Source: Gemmatimonadota bacterium
GTDB taxonomy: Bacteria; Gemmatimonadota; Gemmatimonadetes; Gemmatimonadales; Gemmatimonadaceae
NCBI GenBank assembly: GCA_016704465.1
Contig: JADJAD010000007.1
Coordinates: 310,001-374,000, forward strand
DNA: 64,000 nucleotides
Reading direction: 5' to 3'
Shown here: in pieces, positions 7,940 to 16,816 of the stretch
Position numbering within the stretch: the stretch's first letter is position 1
How the letters are laid out: each line of letters opens with the position of its first letter
Position numbers and translations under genes: made by a program
Notes under the pieces: generated by a model
The model's database searches: none
The model's input: only the letters and a program-made list of their open reading frames with translations
What the model was told of the DNA's origin: nothing

Positions 7940-10356
7940 CCCTCGCTATCCGTCGCCCGCGCCATCCACCCCGCCAGCTGCTTCCCCACCGGGAGCTCCC
8001 GCACGCGCACCCCGGTCGCGGCGAAGAGCGCATTGGCGATCGCCCCGCCAGCCGGCGGCACGCCCGGCTCCCCGATCCCTCCGGGAAGTCCCTCACTCGG
8101 CACCAGGTGCACGTCCACCACCCGCGGCGCCGCCCGCATGCGCGTGACCTGATAGTCCCGATAGTTGGACTGCACCACCTTGCCCTGCGCGAAGGTTATC
8201 TCGCTGTAGAGCGTATTGCTCATCGCCATGATGATCGCCCCCTCCATCTGCGCCCTCGCCCGGTCGGGATTGGCGATGAAACCGGCGTCGACCGCGACGG
8301 TCGTCCTCGGCACCAGCACCGTGCCGTCCGGCAGCACCTCCACCTCCACCACCATCGCCACGTAGGACAGGAAGCTGCGATGAATGGCGATGCCCCGCCC
8401 CTTGCCGCGGGGGAGCCTGGCCGAGCGCCACCCGCTCTTGTCGATCGCGAGTTCCACCACGCGGCGCGCACGCCCGGTGTCGAGTGGATGGTCGGTCCAG
8501 CTCGCCCCGTAGTTGCTGGCGGGCGCCACCAGCCCCGCCTTGGACAGGTCCACGCTCCTGTCCGCACCGAGCAACGACACGAGGAAGTCCGCCGAGTCCT
8601 TCCCCGCGGCCTGAGCCAGCTCGTCGACAAACGAGCCGATGGCGAAACCGTGGTGAATGGCATTGACGCTCCGATACCAGCCGATGCGCGTATGCGCGAC
8701 CGCCTGGCAGGCCTCGATGCTCATGTTCGGAATGTCGAACGGAATGTCGCTCGCCCCGTTGGTCAGCTCGTCGGGCTGCGGACCGGGAACGTTGGGGGCG
8801 AAGGTTGCGCCGATGGCCGGGTACGCGGATCGGTGCAGCCACGCGGTCACCTTGCCATTGGCGTCCATGCCCGCCTCGAGCCGGTGCGCCGCCACCGAGT
8901 GCAGGTACGAGTTCTGCAGGTCGTCCTCGCGCGTCCACTGCACGCGCACCGGCGCACCGACCTCGCGCGAGAGATAGGCCGCCTCACAGATGAAATCGGG
9001 CTTCGACTTCCGCCCGAAGCCGCCCCCGAGCAGCGTGACATGCACGGTGACGTTGGCCGGATCGACCTTGAGGTACTGGGCCACGGTGTTGCGCGCGTCC
9101 ATGGGCGACTGGGTCGGCGCCCACGCCTCGACCTTGCCGTTCGCCACTCGCGCCAGCGCCGCCACCGGTTCCATCTGGGCGTGCGACAGGTGGGGCACGT
9201 AGTACTCCGCGCTCAGCTTGCGGCTGGCGGACGCCAGCGCCGAGGGCACGTCGCCAACCGCGCGCCCGGCCTTGCCGGGCTGCCGCACCGAGGCCTGCAG
9301 CGTCGCCTTGTACGCGGCGCTGTCGTAGGTGGCGTTGGGTCCGCCATCCCACGTGATCTTGAGCGCCTCGCGCCCCTTGATCGCCGCCCAGGTGTTGGCG
9401 GCAATCACCGCCACCCCGCCTAGCGGGAAATAGGCGCTCGGCGGCGGTGTCTCGGGAATCCGCACGATCCGCTCCACCCCCGGCACCTTGAGCGCCGCGC
9501 TGTCGTCCACGCGCACGACCTTGCCCCCCCACACCGGCGGACGGGCGATCACGGCAACCTTCATCCCTGGCAGGATCACGTCGGCGCCGTACACGCCCTT
9601 CCCGGTGGTCATCGGGACGAGGTCGATCGACGTCATCTGCTTCCCTTCCCACCGACGCTCGGCCGGCGTCTTGATCCGGATCCGCGTCGCCGCCGGCATG
9701 GCGATCGTGCGCGCCGTCGCGACGAGCGCGCCGAAGCCCCTGGTGCGACCGCTGGCGGTGTGCACCACCTCGCCGTTGCGCGCCGACACTTCGCTCACCG
9801 CCACCCCCCACTCCTTCGCCGCCGCTTCTTCCATCAGCGCGCGCACGGTGGCGCCGGCCTCCCGGTACTTGCCCAGGAAGTCGCGGATGCTCGTCGAACC
9901 GTCGGTATTCTGGCTACCGTACTTCGGTTCGTCGCCGACCGCCTGCTCCACTCGACACATGGCCCAGTCGGCCTCCATCTCGTCGGCGATGATCATCGGC
10001 ATCGTGGTGCGGATCCCCTGCCCCATCTCGGAGCGATGGCAGGTGATCGTCACGATCCCGTCCTCGGCCACGCGCACGTATGCATGCGGATCCCAGGGCT
10101 CGGCGCCGGGGGCCAGCGATCGGTCGGCGGCCTCCAGGCGGCGGGCGCCGAACGGTCCGGCCGCGATCACCAGACCGCCGAGTCCCAGCAGCTTCATGAA
10201 ATCGCGGCGGTGTGTGTTCACCGTCGCACCCGATTCGCCACTCGCGGAGTGGCTCAGTTCGAGGCTCGCACCAGCGACCGAGTCGGACGCGTCGCCGAGC
10301 GCCGGGTCAGCGGCCGAGCTCGCGGCCAGCCACGGAAGGAAGTCGCGCCCGCTCAT
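7936..10356 (-). CDS. Molybdopterin-binding large subunit of a xanthine-oxidase-family hydroxylase (IorB-like)
   Basis: 806 residues of the aldehyde/isoquinoline oxidoreductase type, which binds Mo-pterin cytosine dinucleotide and hydroxylates a carbonyl or N-heterocycle carbon. Visible features are GQGIRTTMPMIIADE, GGGFGRKSKPDF, VQWTREDD and the late GGIGEPGVPPAGGAIANA motif carrying the family's catalytic glutamate. A Tat signal (HRRDFMKLLGLGGLVIAAG) starts only about 48 residues in, unusually deep. A GTG codon just before THRRDF offers an alternative start. The ATG at 10356 overlaps the stop of the iron-sulfur gene (ATGA), so the subunits are translationally coupled. Substrate unknown. Confidence 0.9.
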   Translation of the reverse strand: MSGRDFLPWLAASSAADPALGDASDSVAGASLELSHSASGESGATVNTHRRDFMKLLGLGGLVIAAGPFGARRLEAADRSLAPGAEPWDPHAYVRVAEDGIVTITCHRSEMGQGIRTTMPMIIADEMEADWAMCRVEQAVGDEPKYGSQNTDGSTSIRDFLGKYREAGATVRALMEEAAAKEWGVAVSEVSARNGEVVHTASGRTRGFGALVATARTIAMPAATRIRIKTPAERRWEGKQMTSIDLVPMTTGKGVYGADVILPGMKVAVIARPPVWGGKVVRVDDSAALKVPGVERIVRIPETPPPSAYFPLGGVAVIAANTWAAIKGREALKITWDGGPNATYDSAAYKATLQASVRQPGKAGRAVGDVPSALASASRKLSAEYYVPHLSHAQMEPVAALARVANGKVEAWAPTQSPMDARNTVAQYLKVDPANVTVHVTLLGGGFGRKSKPDFICEAAYLSREVGAPVRVQWTREDDLQNSYLHSVAAHRLEAGMDANGKVTAWLHRSAYPAIGATFAPNVPGPQPDELTNGASDIPFDIPNMSIEACQAVAHTRIGWYRSVNAIHHGFAIGSFVDELAQAAGKDSADFLVSLLGADRSVDLSKAGLVAPASNYGASWTDHPLDTGRARRVVELAIDKSGWRSARLPRGKGRGIAIHRSFLSYVAMVVEVEVLPDGTVLVPRTTVAVDAGFIANPDRARAQMEGAIIMAMSNTLYSEITFAQGKVVQSNYRDYQVTRMRAAPRVVDVHLVPSEGLPGGIGEPGVPPAGGAIANALFAATGVRVRELPVGKQLAGWMARATDSEG

Positions 10357-10844
10357 GACTGCTTCTCCGCCGCCGCCTTGATGGCGGCACGAATACGTGG
10401 ATAGGTCCCACACCGGCAGATGTGACCGGTCATGGCGCTGTCGATGTCCTGGTCGCTCGGCGCGGGATTCGACGTGAGCAAGTTGGCCGCCTGCATGATC
10501 TGGCCGCTCTGGCAAAAGCCGCACTGCGGGACGTCGATCTCGCGCCATGCCACCTGCAGGGGGTGTTCGCCACTGGAGTGCAGCCCTTCGATGGTCGTCA
10601 CCGCCGCGCCGTTGAGCGTCGACATGCGTCGCTGGCAGGAGCGGGCCGGCGCCCCGTTCACGTGCACGGTGCAGGCCCCGCACTGGGAAATGCCGCATCC
10701 GTACTTGGTCCCCGTCAGCGAGAGTTCGTCGCGCAGGAACCAGAGCAGCGGCATCGTCTGGTCGCCGTCGAACGTGCGGCGCGTGCCGTTCACGGTCAGC
10801 GTGATGGGCGCGCCATGTTCGGCGTCGCGGATAGGATCACTCAT
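10353..10844 (-). CDS. [2Fe-2S] small subunit of molybdenum hydroxylase (IorA-like)
   Basis: 163 residues. The plant-type cluster ligands are C50, C55, C58 and C70 (YGCGISQCGACTV...SC); the second cluster ligands are C108, C111, C143 and C145 (QCGFCQSGQIM...HICRCGTYPRI). This is the standard two-cluster electron-transfer subunit of the family. It has no signal peptide and is presumably carried through the Tat system bound to the large subunit. The ATG at 10844 gives the usual length. It is the first gene of the pair, overlapping the next by 4 bp. Confidence 0.93.
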   Translation of the reverse strand: MSDPIRDAEHGAPITLTVNGTRRTFDGDQTMPLLWFLRDELSLTGTKYGCGISQCGACTVHVNGAPARSCQRRMSTLNGAAVTTIEGLHSSGEHPLQVAWREIDVPQCGFCQSGQIMQAANLLTSNPAPSDQDIDSAMTGHICRCGTYPRIRAAIKAAAEKQS

Positions 10845-10965
10845 GGCGAGATTCTCGGTGGAAAGCTCGCGGCTGGCGCGCGCACGACACGCGCGGCCAG
10901 CGTCGCGGCAAGGGTGACCTCTACAGTTTGGGCATCGTGCGCGGCTAACGCGAGGGGGGAACAGG

Positions 10966-11002
10966 CGAGAGGCCGCCCGCACCACGTGCGGACGGCCTCT
11001 CG
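10966..11002 (-). terminator. Long-stem hairpin after the subtilase gene
   Basis: A 17-bp stem (10966-10982 with 10986-11002, 16 of 17 paired) and a CAC loop, 40 bases beyond the subtilase stop. No U-tract follows on the minus strand, so it may act as a transcript-end stabiliser or a weak intrinsic terminator. Confidence 0.6.
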
Positions 11003-11042
11003 TGTTCCAGCGTACCGCTGTCGCGGCGCTGTCAGGGCACGC

Positions 11043-12794
11043 TTAGGGCGTGCTGATGGTCTTGGTGATGCTGTTGGTGAGGCCACCACCATCGGTCACC
11101 TTCAGCGTCACACTGGCGCTCGAGCCGGGCATCAGGCCGTAAACGGCCGTGACACCCGTGCGGTCTGGCTCGCCGGCGGTAGTCCACAGGTAGGACACCA
11201 CGCCGACGTCATCGGTCGAGCTGCTACCGTCGACGTCGCAGCGATAGCGACCATTGGGGCGCAGCACGCAGCTGTACGTGAAGTCGGCGACCGGCGCCAT
11301 GTTGGGCGGCGGCGGCGGGCCGCCGACGGTTACCGCCTTGCTGATGCTGTTCGTGAGCCCACCACCGTCCGTCACCTTCAACGTCACGTAATACGTGCCG
11401 GCGGTATCGAAGCCGAACGCGGTGGTCACGCCGGTCCGGTTCGCATCCCCGGCCGTCGACCACAGGTAGGACACGACGCCGACGTCGTCCGTCGAGCTGC
11501 TCCCGTCGAAATCGCAGCGGTAGCGGCCGTTCGGGCGGATGGCGCAGGAGTACGTGAAGCCGGCGACCGGCGCCACGTTGGGCGGCGGCGGCGGACCACC
11601 ACCGAGGTTGCCGATGTAGAGCAGCTTGTTGGGCGACCCGGTTCCCGGGTTCGTGACCTTGTTCAGCGTCGCGTCGGCCAACAGCGTGGTGAAGATCTGC
11701 TCGGCCGTCATGGACGGATTGGCCGCGCGGTACAGCGCCAGGGCGCCCGTGACGTGCGGCGTCGCCATCGACGTCCCGCTCAGCGTGGCGAAGGCCGTGT
11801 TCGAACCGATGTAGTCGCTGATGATGTTGCTGCCCGGCGCGAACAGGTCGGTGCAGGTACCGAAGTTCGAGTACGAGGCCCGCGCGTCGGTGTTGGTCGT
11901 GGCGTTCACCGTGAGCGGGAGCGGGGCGGAGGCCGGCGATGAGTTGCAAGCGTTGGCCGAGCTGTTTCCGGAGGCCACCGCGAGCGCGATGTTGCCTTTG
12001 CGGACCATGGAGTCAGCGGCCATGTTGGTCGCCACGTCCTTGCCACCGCCGAGCGACATGTTGGCGACCGCCGGCTGGATGCGGTTCGTCGTCACCCAGT
12101 TCATGCCGGCAATCACCTGGGCGTAGGTTCCCGAGCCGCTGCAATCCAGCACCCGCACCGGGTGCACCGTCGCCTTCTTGGCGATCCCGTACTTCGTCCC
12201 GGCCACAGTTCCGGTCACGTGTGTCCCGTGTCCATCGCAGTCGTTGGCGGTGCCGCCAGCGGTGACGGCGTCGAAGCCGTTGCCCACACGCCCGGTGAAA
12301 TCGGTGTGCGTGAGCAGGATACCGGTGTCGATCGTGTACTGGTGCACGCCCACGCCCTCGTTGGCGTAGGTGAAGCTGTTGTCCAACGGCAGGTTGACCT
12401 GGTCGATGCGATCCAGCCCCCAGGACGGGGTCGGCGTCTGCGTGCCGACCTTGGTGACGACACCGTTGGGCTGCACGAGCAGCACTTCGGGGTTCTGGCG
12501 AAGCGTCGTCAACCCGCCCGTGGGCATGCGGACGGCATAGCCACGGAAGGTGGCATCGTACCGCGCGATGATCGTCCCGCCGGCCGCCATGGCCTCGGCG
12601 ATCGCGCCGTTGAGGTCCGAGCGCGCGCCGTCGCGCAGGACGACGATGTACTCGTTAGGTACGAGCTGCGTGGTGATGTCCCCGCTGACGTCGATGAACG
12701 GGGCGAGGCGGGCGGGACCGGCCGGCGTACCCGCATCGGTGCAGGCGCCAGCCATGAGCGTCAACGCTGCAAGGGTACCGAGACTGCGTTTCAC
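11043..12794 (-). CDS. Subtilisin-family (S8) serine protease lipoprotein with two PKD domains
   Basis: 583 residues. A GTG start (12794) with GGAGG upstream gives a lipoprotein signal peptide ending LMAGAC (lipid-modified C18). An inhibitor_I9-type prodomain follows (EYIVVLRDGA, about residues 49-110), then the S8 catalytic domain with D156 (YTIDTG), H189 (DGHGTHVTG) and S342 (GTSMATPHV). The tail has two nearly identical PKD domains (about 405-490 and 497-583), each preceded by a GPPPPPN linker and containing a cysteine pair (YSC...RYRCD) likely to form a disulfide. Probably anchored in the outer membrane and self-activating; PKD domains often bind protein or polysaccharide. Confidence 0.93.
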   Translation of the reverse strand: MKRSLGTLAALTLMAGACTDAGTPAGPARLAPFIDVSGDITTQLVPNEYIVVLRDGARSDLNGAIAEAMAAGGTIIARYDATFRGYAVRMPTGGLTTLRQNPEVLLVQPNGVVTKVGTQTPTPSWGLDRIDQVNLPLDNSFTYANEGVGVHQYTIDTGILLTHTDFTGRVGNGFDAVTAGGTANDCDGHGTHVTGTVAGTKYGIAKKATVHPVRVLDCSGSGTYAQVIAGMNWVTTNRIQPAVANMSLGGGKDVATNMAADSMVRKGNIALAVASGNSSANACNSSPASAPLPLTVNATTNTDARASYSNFGTCTDLFAPGSNIISDYIGSNTAFATLSGTSMATPHVTGALALYRAANPSMTAEQIFTTLLADATLNKVTNPGTGSPNKLLYIGNLGGGPPPPPNVAPVAGFTYSCAIRPNGRYRCDFDGSSSTDDVGVVSYLWSTAGDANRTGVTTAFGFDTAGTYYVTLKVTDGGGLTNSISKAVTVGGPPPPPNMAPVADFTYSCVLRPNGRYRCDVDGSSSTDDVGVVSYLWTTAGEPDRTGVTAVYGLMPGSSASVTLKVTDGGGLTNSITKTISTP

Positions 12795-13192
12795 GAGTCC
12801 TCCGAGGATTCTGGGCTCCGGGTGGAGCAGGGGGGATGGCCATGCTCGCCGTGACACGGCAGCGAGGACTGTGAGGCCGCACGCCCTAACTGTTACGTGC
12901 AATCGCACACACAGGCCGCCGCCGAGTTGGGGGGCGAGGGGGGCAATCGTACGTAGGTTGCGGGCATGAGTCAACCCACATCTTCGCGCACGACCGCATC
13001 GCGCCGCCGGGTCATGCATTCCGTGCCACTTATCGCCCATAATTGTGCAATGGCTCACACTGGAGTGTGGCCTGCACGCATCGCCGCCGACCTAGGCAGC
13101 GACCGCGCGCCATGGCCACGTGCAACGGCCACGTGCAACGGCCACGTGCAACGACCACGTGCAACGACCACGTGCAACGACCGCACCTGCGC
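12795..13192. other. Intergenic region between protease and helicase genes
   Basis: 398 bases upstream of the protease gene and downstream of the helicase gene, both on the minus strand. It must hold the protease promoter, but no clear -35/-10 pair was found. Apart from the 13-bp tandem repeat at 13114-13178, I see no gene or hairpin. Confidence 0.5.
13114..13178. repeat. Five tandem copies of a 13-bp CACGTG-containing unit
   Basis: The unit GRCCACGTGCAAC repeats five times without gaps (starts 13114, 13127, 13140, 13153, 13166). The first three copies have GG and the last two GA at positions 1-2. Each copy contains the palindrome CACGTG. The array begins 15 bases beyond the stop of the SNF2 helicase gene. 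Confidence 0.92.
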
Positions 13193-15541
13193 TCAACTCA
13201 GCAGCAACTCCAGCTCTTCGCGCCCCAGGCTGGAGACGACGGCGTTGTCCGCCCGCACGATCGCATCGGCCAGGTCCCGCTTGCTCTCCTGCAGCGCCAG
13301 AACCTTCTCCTCGACGGTGTCGCGTGCAATGAGGCGTGACGCAAAGACGCGCCGAGTCTGGCCGATGCGATGCGCACGGTCGATCGCCTGTGCCTCCACT
13401 GCCGGGTTCCACCACGGGTCGAGCAGGTACACATACTCGGCGGCCGTCAGGTTCAGTCCGACCCCGCCGGCCTTGAGGGAGACCAGAAACACCTTGCACT
13501 CGGCCTCCTCCTGGAACTCGGCTACGACCTTCTGCCGGTCCCGCGTGTCACCGTCCAGGTATGCGTATCGGGTGCCCGCCGCATCCATCTGGTCCCGCAC
13601 AATCGACAGCAGCGAGGTGAACTGCGAGAAGACGAGCACCTTGTGGTCCTCGGCTGTCGCCTCGGCCACGCGCAGCAGGAGTGTATCGATCTTGCTGCTC
13701 GAGTCGCCCCGTCGGCTCGGATCCACGAGGCCGGGATGACACGCCGCTTGCCGTAGGCGCAACAGCGCCTCGAGCACGTGCATCTTGCTCTTCGCCAGCC
13801 CCTGCGCGTCGATGCGCCCAAGGAGCGAGCTGCGGTAGTGGTCCCGCAGTTCGTTGTACAGCGCCCGCTCCTTGGGGCTGAGCTCCACCACCAGCGTCTG
13901 CTCCAGCCGTTCGGGAAGCTCGGGCGTGACCTGCGCCTTGGTGCGCCGCAGGATGTACGGGCGCACGGCACGAGCGAGCAGGGTGCGTGACTGCTCCCGC
14001 TCTTCCGCATTCCCCTGCCCCTCCAGGCGCTTGACCAGCGTGCCGAAGACCGAGGCCCTGCCAAGCAGCCCCGGGTTCAGGAACTCCAGCAGCGACCACA
14101 GCTCGCTCATCCGGTTCTCGATCGGCGTTCCCGACATCGCCACACGGTGGCGCGCGCGGATGAGCCGCGCCGCCTTCGCCCCTTCGGTCCCGGCATTCTT
14201 GATGGCCTGCGCCTCGTCCAGCACGGCGTAATCGAACTCGAAGGCCCGCAACGAGGCCACGTCGCGCCGCAACGTGCCGTACGTGGTAATCACCACGTCG
14301 TACTCCTTGAGGTGCGAGATGCCCCGGCGCCGCTCGGGGCCACCGTGCACCAGGATCTTGAGGCGCGGGGCGAAGCGCGACGCCTCCTGCTCCCAGTTGA
14401 AGACCAGCGAGCGCGGGACGACCACCAGCGACGTCCCCTCGCCGGCCGCCCGTCGCTCCTCGAGCAGCGCCAGGACCTGCACCGTCTTGCCCAACCCCAT
14501 GTCGTCGGCCAGGCAACCGCCAAAGCCGAACTGCCGCAAGAAGTTCAGCCAGCCCAACCCTTCCCGCTGATACGGGCGCAACGTCCCGACAAAACCCTCG
14601 GGCGCGTCGGCGGCCTTGATCCCGTCGAAGTGCAGCAACTGCTCGCGCGCCTTCTGGAACGCCGCGTCCGTGTCGGCCGGCGGCATGGCGCTCAGCAGCA
14701 CGTCGAGCACGCCCAGCTGCTTGGCCGAGAAGCGCAGCTTCCCGTCCACGATCGTGCCGGCCGCGGCCAGGAAGCCCGACGTATCGAGCCAGTCGCCCTC
14801 CAGCATTCCGAACGAATCGTCGCTCAGGCGCACCGTCCGGTCGCCGCGCTTCACCGCCGCCAGCAGCTCGGGGAGGCTGGCGCTCACGCCGTCGCCGAAG
14901 CTGAGCGAGGCCCCCAGGTCGAACCAGTCGATCCCGGACTGGACCTCGACGGTCAGCTCCCCGGCGGTCCGCAGCAGGTGCCCCTCGAACTCGACGAACC
15001 ACCCATCGACGGTGAGCTGGAACGCCACTGCCTCGCCCTTGGCCTCGGCAATGCGGCGCGCGTAGCGCGAGGTGGAGTAATCGTACTCCCACTTGAAGCC
15101 GGCGCGCTCCAGGCGGCGGGCGAAGCTCTCCTCGGCTCCCCGATTGCGCCGCACGATGCGGCGCTCGCTCCCCTGATAGAGCGCCGCGGTGGCCGCATCT
15201 TCGGCCACGACCGCCCCTGCATAGTCGAAGCTCAACGCCGCTTCGTACTTGCCGGGACTCCACGGGGTGCGGGCAATCGTGCGGAGCGCGACCCTCGGCG
15301 TCGGTGCCGCGTCGAGCGTCGAGAGCTGCAGCTCATCCGGCAATTCGAGCGGTGGGAGCCGCGGCAGCGCATGCAGTTCGGCGACCAGGTCCTCCGCCTC
15401 GGCGCGTGGCACCTCGACGTGGAGGTCCGTGCGCAGGGCGGGGACGAGGTCGAACGCTCCGTGGTCGATCCACCGCGAGGCCAGGCCGCGGGCGATCAGC
15501 AGGCCGTCGCGCATGAACAGGATCGGTTCCACGAGGGCCAT
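13193..15541 (-). CDS. SNF2-family helicase, C-terminal (motor) part of a frameshifted gene
   Basis: Motor part of a bacterial SNF2/RapA-like DNA translocase: Walker A DDMGLGKTVQVLALL, DEAQ box VLDEAQAIKNAG, SGTPIENRMSELWSLLEF, and a helicase C domain ending HRIGQTRRVFASRLI. The same frame codes convincingly for about 15 further residues upstream (DGAAYKLEGHLARGDE) that continue the protein encoded at 15541-16548, so the two are one gene split by a -1 shift. Taken alone, this frame has an ATG at 15541 overlapping the upstream stop (TGATG), which could allow reinitiation and a separate 782-residue protein. Confidence 0.85.
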   Translation of the reverse strand: MALVEPILFMRDGLLIARGLASRWIDHGAFDLVPALRTDLHVEVPRAEAEDLVAELHALPRLPPLELPDELQLSTLDAAPTPRVALRTIARTPWSPGKYEAALSFDYAGAVVAEDAATAALYQGSERRIVRRNRGAEESFARRLERAGFKWEYDYSTSRYARRIAEAKGEAVAFQLTVDGWFVEFEGHLLRTAGELTVEVQSGIDWFDLGASLSFGDGVSASLPELLAAVKRGDRTVRLSDDSFGMLEGDWLDTSGFLAAAGTIVDGKLRFSAKQLGVLDVLLSAMPPADTDAAFQKAREQLLHFDGIKAADAPEGFVGTLRPYQREGLGWLNFLRQFGFGGCLADDMGLGKTVQVLALLEERRAAGEGTSLVVVPRSLVFNWEQEASRFAPRLKILVHGGPERRRGISHLKEYDVVITTYGTLRRDVASLRAFEFDYAVLDEAQAIKNAGTEGAKAARLIRARHRVAMSGTPIENRMSELWSLLEFLNPGLLGRASVFGTLVKRLEGQGNAEEREQSRTLLARAVRPYILRRTKAQVTPELPERLEQTLVVELSPKERALYNELRDHYRSSLLGRIDAQGLAKSKMHVLEALLRLRQAACHPGLVDPSRRGDSSSKIDTLLLRVAEATAEDHKVLVFSQFTSLLSIVRDQMDAAGTRYAYLDGDTRDRQKVVAEFQEEAECKVFLVSLKAGGVGLNLTAAEYVYLLDPWWNPAVEAQAIDRAHRIGQTRRVFASRLIARDTVEEKVLALQESKRDLADAIVRADNAVVSSLGREELELLLS

Positions 15542-16548
15542 CACCTCGTCGCCACGCGCCAGGTGTCCCTCGAGCTTGTAGGCCGCCCCATCGGCGCGGC
15601 GATCACCGCCAGCCGCAGGTCCCACGGATCGCCCTCGTCCCACGCGAGGGGGACGAGGTCGTCGGCGCGTGGCGAGGGACGCACGAGGCACCGCGCCGAG
15701 TCGCACATGCGCTTGAGCGTCGTCTCGATGGCCGCCGCCGACAGGATGAACCGACGCGTGCTGCTCCCGGGGAGATGATGGCCGAATTCCGGCTGTGCGC
15801 CCAGCAGGAGGTGGGCGATCTCGCGGTCCACCAGCTCGGGAGAGGCGAGCCACTGCGGCCGCGTCAGCCGGAACTGTCGCGGCACCCCCCACTCCCCGCT
15901 CTTCTGCATCGACTGCATCGCCAGCTCCACCACCAACCCTTCCTGCCGCTCGAAGGTGTGGGGAATGTCGACGATGTACAGGATGCGCTTGCCGGGGGGA
16001 TATGCGCTGGACTCGCGCTTCTGGGCGTCTACGCCGGGGGCGAGTGCTGGCGCCAGGGCCCGCAGCTGCTGGACCCACGGGCGCGGGTCGGCGGGGAGCG
16101 CGGGCCGCGGGGGCGTGAACTCGGGCACGGCATCGGCTTCCATCGCCTTGGCGCGTGCCTCCTCCGCGAGCCGCGTCGCCTCACGCTCGGCCTCGCGTCG
16201 GCGTTCGGCTTCGCGCTCCTCGGCCTCGCGCAGCGCCTTCGCTTCGGCGTGGTAGGCGTCGTCCGGGGTGTGGGGAAGCGTCCCGGCGCGATCGCACGTC
16301 ACGATCGCTGCCCAGAGGTGCCCGCAGTTTCCGTATTCGAGCGCGTACGGACAGGTGCAATGCATCTCCAGGCGATTGCCCGGGATGGCGCGGAGCTCGA
16401 TCTGATAGCCCTCGCTCCCCTCGACCGTGGCGCGCACCACCGCCGGGTCGGCGTGCTGGACGTGCACCAGTCCCTCGCGGACGTACTCGTCGCCGCGCGA
16501 GCGCAGGGGTGGAGAGAATGTGACCGCGACTTTCTTCGGGATCGGCAC
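15541..16548 (-). CDS. SNF2-family helicase, N-terminal SWIM-domain part of a frameshifted gene
   Basis: 335 residues. A SWIM zinc finger is visible (C64, C66, C75, H77 in HCTCPYALEYGNCGHLWA), then a charged coiled stretch (about 100-140, ER/EA-rich), then the start of the SNF2 N-terminal domain. Sense is lost near 15590-15597: after LRLAVIAA the frame gives a spurious tail, while the -1 frame continues with DGAAYKLEGHLARGDE. One missing base in CCGATG restores a single protein of about 1118 residues (13193-16548). SWIM-SNF2 proteins remodel nucleoprotein or free stalled polymerase; this one's target is unknown. The damage may be real or a sequencing indel. Confidence 0.82.
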   Translation of the reverse strand: MPIPKKVAVTFSPPLRSRGDEYVREGLVHVQHADPAVVRATVEGSEGYQIELRAIPGNRLEMHCTCPYALEYGNCGHLWAAIVTCDRAGTLPHTPDDAYHAEAKALREAEEREAERRREAEREATRLAEEARAKAMEADAVPEFTPPRPALPADPRPWVQQLRALAPALAPGVDAQKRESSAYPPGKRILYIVDIPHTFERQEGLVVELAMQSMQKSGEWGVPRQFRLTRPQWLASPELVDREIAHLLLGAQPEFGHHLPGSSTRRFILSAAAIETTLKRMCDSARCLVRPSPRADDLVPLAWDEGDPWDLRLAVIAAPMGRPTSSRDTWRVATR

Positions 16549-16816
16549 AGGCGGGATCGGGGGGAACCCAGCAATTTAGCGCGGTGGCCATGCATTGCAG
16601 TGGGGGAAACGGACTTTCGTGCACGCTTGGCGCGCGGCGCCCCCTCTGAGGGTCTCCGCGAATCGTCAGCGCCACCCCTTGTCGCGCCTGATCCCAAGGC
16701 GCTGGCACTTCCGCTCGGACGCTTCGTAGGTCGGGGGACGAGCCTCGCTCGCTCCCTCCGGCCGGCGGGCAGCGGACGGCGGCTCGCTGCATGTCACCCA
16801 CAGCCGTTCCCTGTCC

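Noticed and set aside
13114..13178. Repeat array considered as a CRISPR array.
   Set aside because: The 13-bp units are directly adjacent with no spacers, and no cas genes are present.
15541..15543. TGATG overlap as proof of two separate helicase genes.
   Set aside because: The motor frame carries about 15 conserved residues upstream of that ATG, so a frameshift in one gene explains the data better.
14147..15778. Long open frame opposite the SNF2 helicase.
   Set aside because: It is the mirror of a high-GC coding strand, with Arg/Gln/Leu-biased composition, no start context and no recognisable motif.
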